Shown piece after piece: positions 1 to 8,370 of a stretch of DNA of 64,000 nt. Position numbers and translations under genes: made by a program. The notes under the pieces were generated by a model that saw only the letters and a list, made by a program, of their open reading frames with translations, was not told the origin of the DNA and did no database searches. This stretch comes from Thermus tengchongensis. GTDB lineage: Bacteria; Deinococcota; Deinococci; Deinococcales; Thermaceae. How positions within the stretch are numbered: position 1 is the first letter of the stretch; each line of letters begins with the position of its first letter. The stretch lies in the NCBI RefSeq assembly GCF_021462405.1, contig NZ_JAKEDU010000003.1, positions 186,001 through 250,000 of the forward strand, given 5' to 3'.

Positions 1-2005
1 GCGGGGGGAGGTGCGGGTAGGGGTGGTGGTGGGGGAAGGGGGAAGGCCCTCCCATGCCCTGCGCCACGCCATCGCCTACCTGGACGGGGCGCCCTACCTG
101 CGGGCGGAGGAGGTCCTCTTCTTGGAGGAGGCTGCCCGTTACCTGTTCGCTCCCCTGGGCCAGGTGCTGGCGGACTTCCTGCCCCCTTTTCCCGAGCTCC
201 GCCACCGGGTGCGCCTCTACCCAGGGGCCGATCCCAAGGTGCTGCCCAAGGGCCTCGAGGGCCTGACCGCCTGGCAGGAGGCCAAGGGGTTTGACCCCAA
301 GCTGCTGGACTTCTTGCGGGAGGCGGGGGTCTTGGAGGAGGAGGTGGCCTTCAAGGAGGGCAAGCGGGTCCTCCTCCCCTTGAAGGAGGCCCATCCCGAC
401 CCCGCTTTGGACAGCATCCTGCAAACCCTTAAGGCCATGGGCCAGGCGGAAAGCCTCGCCGCCCTGGCCCGGGCCGCGGGGGTAGGAGTCGCCCGGGTGA
501 AGCGGCTTTTGCAAGAGGGCTACATCGGCTACGGGGAGCCCCTCCCTCCTTCGCCTTCGGGGGAGCCCCTGGAGCCTCTCCTTCTCCCCGAGCGTCCCGA
601 GCGGCTGAACGGGGGCAGGTTCCTGGAAAGGATGCGCCTCCTGGCGGGGCTGGTGGCGGAAGGGGACCACCTGGTCCTCTTCCCCGAGGTGAGCCTCTTG
701 GAGCGCTTCCTCCAGCACTTTCCCCAGGCCAGGCCCTACCACGGGGGGCTTTCCCCTAAGGAGCGGGAGGCCCTTTTCCGCAACCCCAAGGGCCTGGTCT
801 TCGCCACCTACGGGGGGCTGCTCCTTCCCTTCACCCCCAGGTCCTTGGTGGTGGTGGAAGAGGGAAGCGAGAGCTACAAGCTCTCCTCGGGAAGCCGGGC
901 CTTCGTGCCCCCCTTGGCGGAGATGCGGGCCAGGCTTCTCGGCATCCCCCTCACCTTCCTCTCCCTGGTGCCCGCGGTGGAGGTCCTAGAGCGGCCGGGC
1001 CTCACCTTTCCCGTGCCCAAACCGAGGCTTTTCCTCATCGACCTGAAGCGGGAGCGGGGCCACCCCCTCACCGGGCGCGCCCTAGCCCTCCTCCGCCAGG
1101 TGGAGGAAAAGGGCCGCCAGGCGGTGGTCCTCTCCCCCCGCCTGGGCTACAGCGCCCTCCTCCTCTGCGCTGACTGCGGCTATAAGCCCACCTGCCCGGA
1201 CTGCGCCCTTCCCTTGCGCTACCACAAGGAGGCCAAGGCCCTCCTCTGCCACCAGTGCGGCCACCGGGAGGCCCCTCCCGCCCTCTGCCCGGTTTGCGGC
1301 TCCCCCCTCCTGGAGCCCCGGGGGCCGGGGCTGGAGTGGCTTTGGGAGGAGCTCCGGAAGGCCACGGCCTTGCCCCTCTACCGCTACACCAAGGAGGCCA
1401 AGGACGACCTCAGCCCCCTGCTGGCCGGGGAGCCGGGGGTGGTGGTGGGGACCACCGCCCTTCTGCGGGCCCCGGTCCTGCCCGAGCTGGCCTTGGTCCT
1501 CCTGCCCTATGCCGACGGCTTCCTCTACGACGCGGACTTCCGGGCCGCGGAGCGCTACCACCGCCTGCTTTGGGCCCTCACGGAGCTGCGGCCCGGCCGG
1601 AGGCCCCTTCTGGCCCTCCAGACCTACACCCCGGACCACCCCGCCCACCTGGCCCTGTTGGAGGGGAGCGTGGAGGCCTTCCCCTGGGCGGAGAAGGCGT
1701 TGCGGGAGCTTTTGGACTACCCCCCTAAGGTGCGCATGGTGAAGCTGGAGGTGGCCCACCGCCTGGAGGCGCGGGCCCTCGAGGCCGCCTTCGCCCTGGT
1801 GGAGGCCCTCAAGGGGGTGGCGAAGGAGGGGGAGGTGCTGGGGCCGGCCCCCGCCCCTCTCCCCCGGGTGAAGGGGCAGTACGTCTTCCACCTCCTGCTG
1901 AAGGGGACCACGGAGCGGCTTGGGGAGCTTCTTTCCCGCCTGGACCGCCGTCGCTTTAAGCTGGACCCCGACCCCCACCGCTTCGTGGGGCTTTTGGAGG
2001 ACTGA
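1..2005 (+). CDS. priA: Primosomal protein N' (PriA), 5' end outside window, ATPase motifs lost
   Basis: Replication-restart protein that binds forked DNA and recruits the primosome. The reading frame is open from the first base, and the codons before the first GTG read RGEV, as expected inside the N-terminal DNA-binding region, so the true start lies upstream. Eight cysteines in four CxxC pairs (CADC, CPDC, CHQC, CPVC) form the PriA zinc-binding region at about residues 385-430. No GxGKT/S Walker A is present, and where DEEH is expected the sequence is VVVEEGSESYK, so ATP-driven helicase activity is unlikely. Loss of PriA ATPase motifs is known in the related Deinococcus lineage. Identity is confident; inactivity is an inference from the missing motifs. 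Confidence 0.9.
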   Translation, partial: RGEVRVGVVVGEGGRPSHALRHAIAYLDGAPYLRAEEVLFLEEAARYLFAPLGQVLADFLPPFPELRHRVRLYPGADPKVLPKGLEGLTAWQEAKGFDPKLLDFLREAGVLEEEVAFKEGKRVLLPLKEAHPDPALDSILQTLKAMGQAESLAALARAAGVGVARVKRLLQEGYIGYGEPLPPSPSGEPLEPLLLPERPERLNGGRFLERMRLLAGLVAEGDHLVLFPEVSLLERFLQHFPQARPYHGGLSPKEREALFRNPKGLVFATYGGLLLPFTPRSLVVVEEGSESYKLSSGSRAFVPPLAEMRARLLGIPLTFLSLVPAVEVLERPGLTFPVPKPRLFLIDLKRERGHPLTGRALALLRQVEEKGRQAVVLSPRLGYSALLLCADCGYKPTCPDCALPLRYHKEAKALLCHQCGHREAPPALCPVCGSPLLEPRGPGLEWLWEELRKATALPLYRYTKEAKDDLSPLLAGEPGVVVGTTALLRAPVLPELALVLLPYADGFLYDADFRAAERYHRLLWALTELRPGRRPLLALQTYTPDHPAHLALLEGSVEAFPWAEKALRELLDYPPKVRMVKLEVAHRLEARALEAAFALVEALKGVAKEGEVLGPAPAPLPRVKGQYVFHLLLKGTTERLGELLSRLDRRRFKLDPDPHRFVGLLED

Positions 2006-2041
2006 GGCCGCCCCGCCTTGGCCTGGGGTACCATACCCCTC

Positions 2042-3121
2042 GTGGAAGCCCGCGCCTGGCTGGAGGTGGACCTCCTGGCCCTTAGGGCCAACTGGAACCT
2101 GCTCCGGGCCCGGGCCAGGGGGGAGGTGATCCCCGTGCTGAAGGCGGACGCCTACGGGCACGGGGCCCTGCCCCTGGCCCGCTTCCTAGGGTCCCTGGGG
2201 GCGAAGCGGGTGGCGGTGGCCACGGTGGGGGAGGGGCGGGCCCTGAGGCAAGGCGGGGTGGAAGGGGAGGTGCTCCTTTTGGGAAGCCTCCACCCCCTGG
2301 AAGCGGAGGAGGCCTTGCGCTGGAACCTGGTGCCCAGCCTCTCCACCCTCGAGGCGGCCAGGGCCCTGGCGGAAAGGGCCCGGGCCCTGGGCCTCACCCC
2401 CAGGGCCCACCTCAAGGTGGACACGGGGATGCGCCGGGTGGGCTTTCCCTGGGAGGAGGCGAGGGAGGCCCTTCAGGCGGTGGAGGCCTTGGGGGTAAGG
2501 GTGGAGGGGGTCTACAGCCACCTGGCCACCGCCGGGGAGGACGCGGCCTTTGTGGAGGTGCAGAGGGCGCGCTTCCAGAAGGTTCGCGAGGCCCTGGGGG
2601 AGGGGTACTTCTACCACCTGGAGAACTCCTACGGCCTCCTCCTCCACGGGGGGGAGAACGTGCGGGTGGGCCTGGCCCTCTATGGCCTCGTCCCCGGCTT
2701 TGGCCTCAAGCCCATCCTGCGCCTCCTGGCCAGACCCACCCTGGTGAAGCGCCTTAGGGCGGGGGACCGGGTGGGCTACGGTGGGGAATACCTGGCCCAA
2801 GGCGGGGAGTGGCTGGCCACCCTGCCCGTGGGCTACGCCGATGGGCTTCCAAGGGGGGCGGTGCGCTTCGTGCGGGGGCCAGGGGGGGAGCTTCTTCCCG
2901 TGGCGGGCCGTATCTCCATGGACCAAACCACGGTCCTCCTTCCGGAACCGCTTCCCTTGGAAGCGGTCTTCGAAGTTCTCTCCCCCGACTTTGGCCCCAC
3001 GGGCCTCCTGGCCTGGGCCGAGGCCCGGGGCACCATCCCCTACGAGGTGGCGGTGCACCTCTCCAGGAGGCTCCCCCGGGTCTACCGCCACGGCGAGGAG
3101 GTGCGGGAGGTTCTAGACTAG
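2042..3121 (+). CDS. alr: Alanine racemase
   Basis: PLP enzyme interconverting L- and D-alanine for peptidoglycan. The PLP lysine motif VLKADAYGHGA is near residue 33. The second catalytic base is the tyrosine of RVGYGGEYLA, and GRISMDQ follows near residue 295. About 359 residues, normal for the family. I chose the GTG at 2042 over the TTG at 2018 because TACCAT (2029-2034) sits 7 nt upstream, a leaderless-type promoter, and the protein then begins close to the conserved WLEVDLLALRANW. It follows priA by about 35 bp and is followed by a small unknown gene. Function is very sure, start moderately sure. Confidence 0.93.
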   Translation: MEARAWLEVDLLALRANWNLLRARARGEVIPVLKADAYGHGALPLARFLGSLGAKRVAVATVGEGRALRQGGVEGEVLLLGSLHPLEAEEALRWNLVPSLSTLEAARALAERARALGLTPRAHLKVDTGMRRVGFPWEEAREALQAVEALGVRVEGVYSHLATAGEDAAFVEVQRARFQKVREALGEGYFYHLENSYGLLLHGGENVRVGLALYGLVPGFGLKPILRLLARPTLVKRLRAGDRVGYGGEYLAQGGEWLATLPVGYADGLPRGAVRFVRGPGGELLPVAGRISMDQTTVLLPEPLPLEAVFEVLSPDFGPTGLLAWAEARGTIPYEVAVHLSRRLPRVYRHGEEVREVLD

Positions 3122-3125
3122 CCCC

Positions 3126-3446
3126 ATGCAGGCGGTGCGCCTCTTCCAGGGCTACCTCTGGCACCCCAAGGAGCTTCCCCTAGACCCCAAGGCCCTCCTG
3201 CCCGGGGAGGTGGAGGGGGCGAGGCTCCTCCTGGACGAGGTTCCTCCCCCCACCCCCTTCTTCCAGGACGGCACCCCCACCCACACCCAGCGCTTCTACC
3301 AGCTCACCCTCCTGGTGCTCACGGAAAAGCCCCCGGAGGCCCTGGAGCCGTTGGCGGAGCGGGTAGCGAAAGGCGTGGAGCCCCTCCTCCAGGCCCTTCC
3401 CCCCGGGGTGGGCTGGCTCCTCCTGGAGGACCTCCGCCCCCTTTAG
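3126..3446 (+). CDS. Small protein of unknown function (106 aa)
   Basis: I do not recognise a family. It is a soluble-looking 106-residue protein with a proline-rich middle (EVPPPTPFFQDGTPTHTQ) and a hydrophobic, helical second half. Codon use matches its neighbours. It begins 4 bp after alr. TAGACT (3114-3119) overlaps the end of alr and lies 6 nt before the ATG, so it may have its own leaderless promoter as well as readthrough from alr. It is convergent with the gene ending at 3509. The intergenic 3447-3508 holds what looks like a decayed half copy of the hairpin element described under the repeat at 7159. Confidence 0.7.
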   Translation: MQAVRLFQGYLWHPKELPLDPKALLPGEVEGARLLLDEVPPPTPFFQDGTPTHTQRFYQLTLLVLTEKPPEALEPLAERVAKGVEPLLQALPPGVGWLLLEDLRPL

Positions 3447-3508
3447 GGGCCTCGGCACCCCGTCGCGGCCCAAACTAGGATGGGGGCTTCGGGAAGAAGC
3501 GCGGGCCT

Positions 3509-4213
3509 TCAGCGCTTGCGCAGGAGGAAAGCAAGCAGCAGGGAAACCCCACCCAGGCCAAAGGCCAAGAGGCTTTCCCGCCGCAGGGTGAGGCCGGGTT
3601 TCCTCAGGGGCCGCAAAACCCCTTCCTGGTAGGCCCGAACCTGGTCCAGGGGGTCTGCCGCCAGCAGGTCCACCAAGGGAGGGCTTCCCGGAGGGGCTCC
3701 TAGGGTCCAGGGGCCCCCTTCCACGCTTGTAGGCCGCAGGTACCAGGGGGCGAAGGGGTCGAAGAGCCCCACCCCAGCGTAGTAGCCGTAGGGCCCTGGG
3801 GGCAGGCCGGTGTCCAGGAGCACCCACTCCCCCTCCCGCCAGGCCCGCACGGGCTCCCGCGCCCCTTCCGGGGTTCTCTTCTCCGCCCCGAAGCCCGTGA
3901 GGACGTAGGCCACCTCCCAGCTCTGGCCCTTCGGGGTGTGGAGGCCAGGAAGGAGCTCTTCCTCGCCTTCCTCTTCAGTATCCACCCAGAGGACCACCGT
4001 GGCCAGGCTGAAGCCCAGGGGCCCCCCCAGGGGGTTGGGGTAGCGGGCCAGCCGCACCTTCAGGACCAGGCGGCCTTCCCGTTCCTCCCCCGCCAGGGCC
4101 AGGAGGTCGGCGTAGCCTTCCCCCGCCTCCCGGTAAAGGGCCGCCTGGGGGTAGAGGTAGGCTAGGCCCTTATCGTCGCCCAGGGGGTCTTGGAAGAGGA
4201 AGAGCACGCCCAC
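3509..4213 (-). CDS. Glucodextranase-type DOMON-like module with C-terminal membrane anchor
   Basis: The start FQDPLGDDKGLAYLYPQ matches the opening motif of the C-terminal binding module of glucodextranase-like proteins (DPxGDDxGxGxYxYP), an extracellular beta-sandwich carbohydrate/ligand-binding fold of about 200 residues. The last 20 residues are a hydrophobic helix ending LLRKR, a tail anchor that would leave the domain outside the cytoplasm. No signal peptide precedes the domain. The ATG lies 2 bp after the yvcK stop, suggesting translational coupling. Alone, without a catalytic domain, it is probably a surface ligand-binding protein; its partner is unknown. Domain assignment rests on motif recall. 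Confidence 0.72.
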   Translation of the reverse strand: MGVLFLFQDPLGDDKGLAYLYPQAALYREAGEGYADLLALAGEEREGRLVLKVRLARYPNPLGGPLGFSLATVVLWVDTEEEGEEELLPGLHTPKGQSWEVAYVLTGFGAEKRTPEGAREPVRAWREGEWVLLDTGLPPGPYGYYAGVGLFDPFAPWYLRPTSVEGGPWTLGAPPGSPPLVDLLAADPLDQVRAYQEGVLRPLRKPGLTLRRESLLAFGLGGVSLLLAFLLRKR

Positions 4214-4215
4214 CT

Positions 4216-5469
4216 TTATACCAGGCTGAGGAGGGCCCGCACCACCTTGGCGGGGTCGTGCTGGGCCAAAGGGCCCTCCTCCCGGAAGTCCCCGGCCATC
4301 ACCCGCACCCCGTCCACGGCGAAGGGCCTGGGGTCAAAAGGGACGGGGAAACGCCCTTCGGCCGCATACCGCCTTTGGACCTCCTCCGGGATGGGGGCGG
4401 TGTGCACCAGGACCACCTCGGGCCTCCGGCCCAGGTGGTAGGCCACGGCCTTGTAGTGGTCGTAAGCGGTGTAGCCGTCGGTTTCCCCCGGCTCGGTCAT
4501 GAGGTTGACCACGTAGACCAGGGGTGCCTTGGCCTTGGCCAGGGCCTCCAGGAGGGGCTTGGGGAGGAAGCTGGGGATGACGCTGGTGTAGAGGCTTCCC
4601 GGGCCCAAAACCAGGAGGTCTGCCCGGCGGATGGCCTTAAGGGCTTCCTCCATGACCCGCTCGGGTTCGGGTTCCAGGAAGACCTCCTGGATCCGCCCCC
4701 TTTTTTCCCGGATGGCCACCTCGCCCACCACCTCTGAGCCATCGCGCAAGCGGGCCTTAAGCCGCACGGCCTCGGGGGTGGCGGGAAAGACCTGGCCCCT
4801 AAGCTGCAGAATGGCGTTGGCCTCGAGGATGGCCTGGGCGAAGTCCTTGGCCTCCTGGTTCAGGGTCAAGAGGAAGAGGTTGCCGAAGGTGTGGCCCTTA
4901 AACTCCCCCTCCTGGAAGCGGTGGTGCAGGAGCTTGGGAAGGGCAGGGTGGTCGGAAAGCGCCGCCAGGCAGTCCACTAGATCCCCCACCGCCGGCAGGC
5001 CAAAGGCAGCCCTAAGCCGGCCCGTGGAGCCCCCGTCATCGGTTACGGCCACGATGGCGGTGGAGTTGGCGGTGTGCTCCTTGAGGCCCCGAAGCACCCG
5101 GGAAAGCCCGGTCCCGCCGCCAAAGGCCACCACCTTGGGCCCCTGCTCCAGCCGCCTGCGCACGTAGACCCTTTCCGGCACCGCCTCGGGCTCGGTGAAG
5201 GCGGAGAGCATGCTCCGGTTCATGCTCCTTATCCCTCCCACCAGGAGGGCGAGGCCCAAGAGGACGAAGCCCAAGGCCCAGGGTTCCGGGGGTGGGGGAG
5301 GGAGGAAGCGGGCGAGGCCGTAAGCCATAAGAAGAACCCCAAGGCCCGCCAAGGCGGCGTAGCGCTTGACCCGCATCCCCGGGTAAAGCCAGCGGAGCGG
5401 GGGAAAGCGCCGGGCAAGGCCTTTGGCTGCCAGGTAAAACCCCAGGGGCTTACTCCTCCTTGTCCACAT
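4216..5469 (-). CDS. yvcK: YvcK/CofD-like gluconeogenesis factor with N-terminal membrane segments
   Basis: UDP-sugar-binding protein of the YvcK family, needed in other bacteria for cell-wall synthesis and growth on gluconeogenic carbon. The family core starts with VVAFGGGTGLSRVLRGLK near residue 113, followed by VTDDGGSTGRLR, LVLGPGSLYTSVIPS and MTEPGETDGY. Two hydrophobic segments at about residues 37-54 and 66-81 place an N-terminal hairpin in the membrane, unlike the soluble Bacillus protein. It overlaps rapZ by 20 bp, the common rapZ-yvcK pairing, and is followed 2 bp later by the DOMON-like gene. Strong assignment. Confidence 0.92.
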   Translation of the reverse strand: MWTRRSKPLGFYLAAKGLARRFPPLRWLYPGMRVKRYAALAGLGVLLMAYGLARFLPPPPPEPWALGFVLLGLALLVGGIRSMNRSMLSAFTEPEAVPERVYVRRRLEQGPKVVAFGGGTGLSRVLRGLKEHTANSTAIVAVTDDGGSTGRLRAAFGLPAVGDLVDCLAALSDHPALPKLLHHRFQEGEFKGHTFGNLFLLTLNQEAKDFAQAILEANAILQLRGQVFPATPEAVRLKARLRDGSEVVGEVAIREKRGRIQEVFLEPEPERVMEEALKAIRRADLLVLGPGSLYTSVIPSFLPKPLLEALAKAKAPLVYVVNLMTEPGETDGYTAYDHYKAVAYHLGRRPEVVLVHTAPIPEEVQRRYAAEGRFPVPFDPRPFAVDGVRVMAGDFREEGPLAQHDPAKVVRALLSLV

Positions 5470-6271
5470 CCCGGTGGCTCACCTCCACCCGGAAGCGGCC
5501 CGCGAGTTCCTCGGCGAGCCTTTCCGCCACGGCCACGCTCCGGTGTCTTCCCCCGGTGCACCCGATGGCGGCGGTGTAGAAAGCCCTTCCCTCCCTTTGC
5601 GCCCCTTCTGCCGCCAGCCCCACCACGCTCAACAGGGCCCGGTAGTAGGGCTCCCCCTCCTCCCGGAAGACGTAGGCCTTCACCTCTGGGTCCAGCCCGG
5701 TCCTGGGCTTGAGGGCGGGGTCGTAGTGGGGGTTGGGCAAGGGGCGCACGTCCAGGACCAGATCGGCTTCCTGGGGCGGGCCCCACTTGAAGCCGAAGGA
5801 GAGGAGGCGCAAGAGGAAGCCCGTTTCCTCTCCCAGAAAGCGCGCCAAAGCCTCCTTTAGCGCCCTCGGGGAGAGCTCCGAGGTGTCCAGGATGAGGTGG
5901 GCCCTGGCCCGCAAGGGCCCCAGGATGCGGCGCTCCTCCCCGATTTCCCGCATGAGGTTTCCTGCCCCCAGGGGGTGGACCCTGCGGGTCAGGTTGTAGC
6001 GGCGGAGGAGGACCTCGGGGCGGGCCTCGAGGTAGACCACCGTGGGCCTCAGTTCGTCCAGAGCCCTTTCCAAATCCCCGAAGAAGGCCAGGGCCCGGGC
6101 GTCCAGCACCACCCCCGCCCGCTTCACGCCCCGGCCTTCCAGCTCCTGCAAGAGGGGCTTCCAGAGGCTTGGGGGAAGGTTGTCCACCATGAAGTAGCCC
6201 AGGTCCTCCAGGAAGCCCTTGGCCGTGGTCTTGCCCGCCCCGGAAAGCCCGGAAAGCACCAAAAAGCGCAT
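5450..6271 (-). CDS. rapZ: RapZ/YvcJ family nucleotide-binding protein (RNase adapter type)
   Basis: P-loop protein of the RapZ/YvcJ family. In enterobacteria RapZ senses glucosamine-6-phosphate and delivers the GlmZ sRNA to RNase E; elsewhere the role is open. Walker A is GLSGAGKTT at residues 8-16. The C-terminal signature AIGCTGGRHRSVAVAERL is near residue 240. Length 273 is normal. TATAGT (6279-6284) is 7 nt before the ATG, overlapping the stop of the upstream protease gene, so transcription may start here without a leader. The glmS ribozyme at 54 kb senses the same metabolite that RapZ binds in E. coli; no direct link is visible here. Confidence 0.93.
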   Translation of the reverse strand: MRFLVLSGLSGAGKTTAKGFLEDLGYFMVDNLPPSLWKPLLQELEGRGVKRAGVVLDARALAFFGDLERALDELRPTVVYLEARPEVLLRRYNLTRRVHPLGAGNLMREIGEERRILGPLRARAHLILDTSELSPRALKEALARFLGEETGFLLRLLSFGFKWGPPQEADLVLDVRPLPNPHYDPALKPRTGLDPEVKAYVFREEGEPYYRALLSVVGLAAEGAQREGRAFYTAAIGCTGGRHRSVAVAERLAEELAGRFRVEVSHRDVDKEE

Positions 6272-6279
6272 CCCCTTGA

Positions 6280-7104
6280 CTATACCCGCCTCCGGAGCCA
6301 GAGGTTGAAAAGGGCCAGGAGGAAGAGCCCAGGAAGCCCCACCACCCCGATGAGGAGGTCGTGGGTGCGCTCCACCAAAAGGAGGGAGAGGCCCGCCACC
6401 GCGTTCAGGGTGCCGTGGAGGAGGGCTGCGGCCAGCAGCGAGCCCCCCTTCTCCCGCACGTAGAGGAGGGCGGGGGTGAGGAGGAGGGCGAAGAGGACCA
6501 TCATGGGCACCCCCAAGAGGGGCTCATGGGGGTAGTTGTGGCCGGAGAGGACCAAAGGAGCGTGCCAAAGCCCCCAGTAAAAGCCGATCTCCAGGCTGGC
6601 GGGCCAGAAGCCCCGGTCCCGAAGCCTTTCCCATAGGTACCCCCGCCACATGAGCTCTTCCCCTAAGGCGGCCACCAGGTTCACCGTGGCCCCCGCCAGG
6701 AGGCCCGTGAGGAGGAGGATGAGGGGTATGAGGCGGAAAAAGCCCTGCGGGAGCAGGGCGAGGTCCTCCGGGGGAATCCCTCCGTAAAGGGCGGCGAAGC
6801 CCCGCCAGGGGGCGAAGGGCAGGCTCAAGGGGAGGGAGAGAAGGCTGAGGGCCACGGGGAAGAGCCAGGCAAAGAGCCAGTAGCGGTTGGGTCGTAAAGC
6901 GAGGGGAAGGCGCACCCCTTCCTTACGGGCGAAGTAGAGGGCCACCAGGCCGGGGATCCACATGTAGAGGAAGCCGAAGGCCGTGAGGAGGAGGGCGGTT
7001 TCGGGGTTCGCCTCTTCCGGGGCAGGGTTCCAGCGCCCGCCCAGGAGGTAAAAGAGCAGGTAAACCCCCCACGAAAGGCCGAAGGTCCAGTAAAGGGCGC
7101 TCAT
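6280..7104 (-). CDS. CPBP-family intramembrane metalloprotease
   Basis: Membrane glutamic/metallo protease of the CPBP (CAAX protease/bacteriocin-processing, Abi) family. Motif 1, EELMWRGYL (EExxxR), is near residue 150. Motif 2, FYWGLWHAPL with its histidine, is near 180. Motif 3, HGTLNA, is near 235. About eight hydrophobic segments are visible. All catalytic residues are present. A GGGAG sequence lies upstream of the ATG. It heads the minus-strand run CPBP-rapZ-yvcK-DOMON. The substrate cannot be predicted. Confidence 0.88.
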   Translation of the reverse strand: MSALYWTFGLSWGVYLLFYLLGGRWNPAPEEANPETALLLTAFGFLYMWIPGLVALYFARKEGVRLPLALRPNRYWLFAWLFPVALSLLSLPLSLPFAPWRGFAALYGGIPPEDLALLPQGFFRLIPLILLLTGLLAGATVNLVAALGEELMWRGYLWERLRDRGFWPASLEIGFYWGLWHAPLVLSGHNYPHEPLLGVPMMVLFALLLTPALLYVREKGGSLLAAALLHGTLNAVAGLSLLLVERTHDLLIGVVGLPGLFLLALFNLWLRRRV

Positions 7105-7158
7105 CGTCTCCCGTCCGGGGCCATTCCCGCCGCCTTGGCCCGCACCCCCACCTCATCA

Positions 7159-7261
7159 TAAGTACCCGCACGCAAAGGCCGCCCCACCGACCAAAGCCAA
7201 AGCGGCGTGCTCAAGCCCCCTTTGGGGCCCCGTCGTGGCCCAAGCCACGACGGGGTACTTA
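7159..7261 (+). repeat. Copy A of a ~100-bp dispersed element with TAAG..CTTA ends and 12-bp hairpin
   Basis: The element starts TAAGTACCC and ends GGGGTACTTA, so its termini are inverted repeats. Its 3' part is a perfect 12-bp hairpin: CCCCGTCGTGGC (7228-7239), loop CCAA, GCCACGACGGGG (7244-7255). The 5' half contains CGCACGCAAAGG and ACCAAAGCC, shared with the copies at 28986 and, on the minus strand, 59187. It lies between the divergent genes at 7104 and 7287, so it is not simply a terminator here. No coding sequence is inside. A MITE-like or structured-RNA origin is inferred. Confidence 0.8.
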
Positions 7262-7286
7262 GTCCCGGACCCGGTTAGGGCCCATA

Positions 7287-7580
7287 ATGGTCCTGATGAA
7301 GGCCATGACCTTCTGGGTCAAGCCGCAGAGCTCCCTCGAGGCCCTGCCTGAGGCCAGGGACCTGGTCCAGGACCTCCTGGAGCTTTTCTACGAGTATTTC
7401 CCCGAGTACGAGGGGTGCCTGGGCTTCTCCCAGTCCCCCAGAAGGCCGCGCTACCTCTTCCTCTACATGGAAGGCCCTTGTGGCGGGCTTCTGCCCTCGG
7501 CGGCGCTCTTTCTAAAGGACCTCTTGGAAACCGCCTTCCCTGGGGCGGAGGTGCGGGTCTACGGCAAGCCCTGGCCCTAG
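7287..7580 (+). CDS. Small protein of unknown function (about 94-97 aa)
   Basis: No family recognised. Mixed alpha/beta-looking protein with the aromatic stretch ELFYEYFPEYEG and a small GPCGGLLPSAALFLKDLL segment; two cysteines. There are three in-frame ATGs at 7287, 7296 and 7305. CATAAT at 7283-7288 lies 7 nt before the second, so translation may really begin at 7296 as a leaderless message. Codon use fits the genome. The stop overlaps by 4 bp the convergent cobalamin adenosyltransferase gene. Confidence 0.68.
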   Translation: MVLMKAMTFWVKPQSSLEALPEARDLVQDLLELFYEYFPEYEGCLGFSQSPRRPRYLFLYMEGPCGGLLPSAALFLKDLLETAFPGAEVRVYGKPWP

Positions 7581-8140
7581 CGGCGTTTCTTCACCAACCA
7601 TTCCTCTTCCCGCACCCCTTGGCGGGCGTTCACCACCCGGGCCAGGACGAAGAGGAGATCGGAAAGGCGGTTTAGGTAGCGGATGGCCTCGGGGTTCACG
7701 GGCTCTTCCCGGCTTAAGGCCACCACCTTGCGCTCCGCCCGGCGCACCACGGTGCGGGCCAGGTGCAAGGCCGCCGCCGCCGGGTGCCCCCCGGGCAGGA
7801 CGAAGCCCCTAAAAGGGGGGCTTTCCTCCATGTAGCGGTCAATGGCCCGCTCCAAGCCCTCCACGTCCTCAGCGTCCATGCGGGCGATGTTCCGCTCGTA
7901 GGGGCTTCCCATACGGGTGGCCAGGTCGGCCCCCAGGTCAAAGAGGGCGTTTTGGATGCGCTCCAAGAGGTCATGGAGGTCCAGGTGCTCCTTGGGCAGG
8001 AGGCTTCGGGCCAGGCCGATGGCGGAGTTGGCCTCGTCCACGGTGCCGTAGGCTTCCACCCGGGGGTGGGCCTTCACCACCCGCTCGGCTCCGTAGAGGC
8101 CGGTTTCCCCTGCGTCCCCCGTCTTGGTGTAGATCTTCAT
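7577..8140 (-). CDS. pduO: Cob(I)alamin adenosyltransferase, PduO type
   Basis: Transfers the adenosyl group of ATP to cob(I)alamin to make coenzyme B12. The N-terminal ATP-binding signature KIYTKTGDAGETGLYG is at residues 2-17, followed by VEAYGTVDEANSAIGLAR. The helical-bundle signature VVRRAERKVVAL and YLNRLSDLLFVLAR are in the C-terminal third. 187 residues, normal for the stand-alone trimeric enzyme. The longer open frame upstream runs through tRNA-Arg and is not coding. TACAAT (8147-8152) is 6 nt before the ATG, a leaderless promoter arrangement. Confidence 0.94.
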   Translation of the reverse strand: MKIYTKTGDAGETGLYGAERVVKAHPRVEAYGTVDEANSAIGLARSLLPKEHLDLHDLLERIQNALFDLGADLATRMGSPYERNIARMDAEDVEGLERAIDRYMEESPPFRGFVLPGGHPAAAALHLARTVVRRAERKVVALSREEPVNPEAIRYLNRLSDLLFVLARVVNARQGVREEEWLVKKRR

Positions 8141-8249
8141 GGCCCCATTGTAGGGAGTTTGCCGGGGAAAGGAGACTCTGGGGACCCAAAGGCAGTAAAA
8201 AGCCACTTCCGGGGTTGCCACCAACCCCGGAAGCTTTGCCTTCTGGACT

Positions 8250-8326
8250 TGGCGGGCCCGAGAGGATTCGAACCCCTGACCTGCTGATCCGTAGTCAGCC
8301 GCTCTATCCAACTGAGCTACGGGCCC
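8250..8326 (-). tRNA. tRNA-Arg(ACG)
   Basis: Read on the minus strand the acceptor stem is GGGCCCG/CGGGCCC. The D arm is GCTC..GAGC, the anticodon stem GCTGA/TCAGC with loop CTACGGA (anticodon ACG, presumably deaminated to ICG). The T arm is AGGGG TTCGAAT CCTCT. Discriminator G and an encoded CCA complete the gene (CCA at 8250-8252). Confidence 0.97.
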
Positions 8327-8370
8327 AAGCCGACCCTCAAGGTAGCACGGGAAAGCCCCCCTTGTCAATA

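Noticed and set aside
1082-2161. A 359-codon minus-strand frame opposite priA/alr
   Set aside because: Antisense shadow; spans the ends of two real genes.
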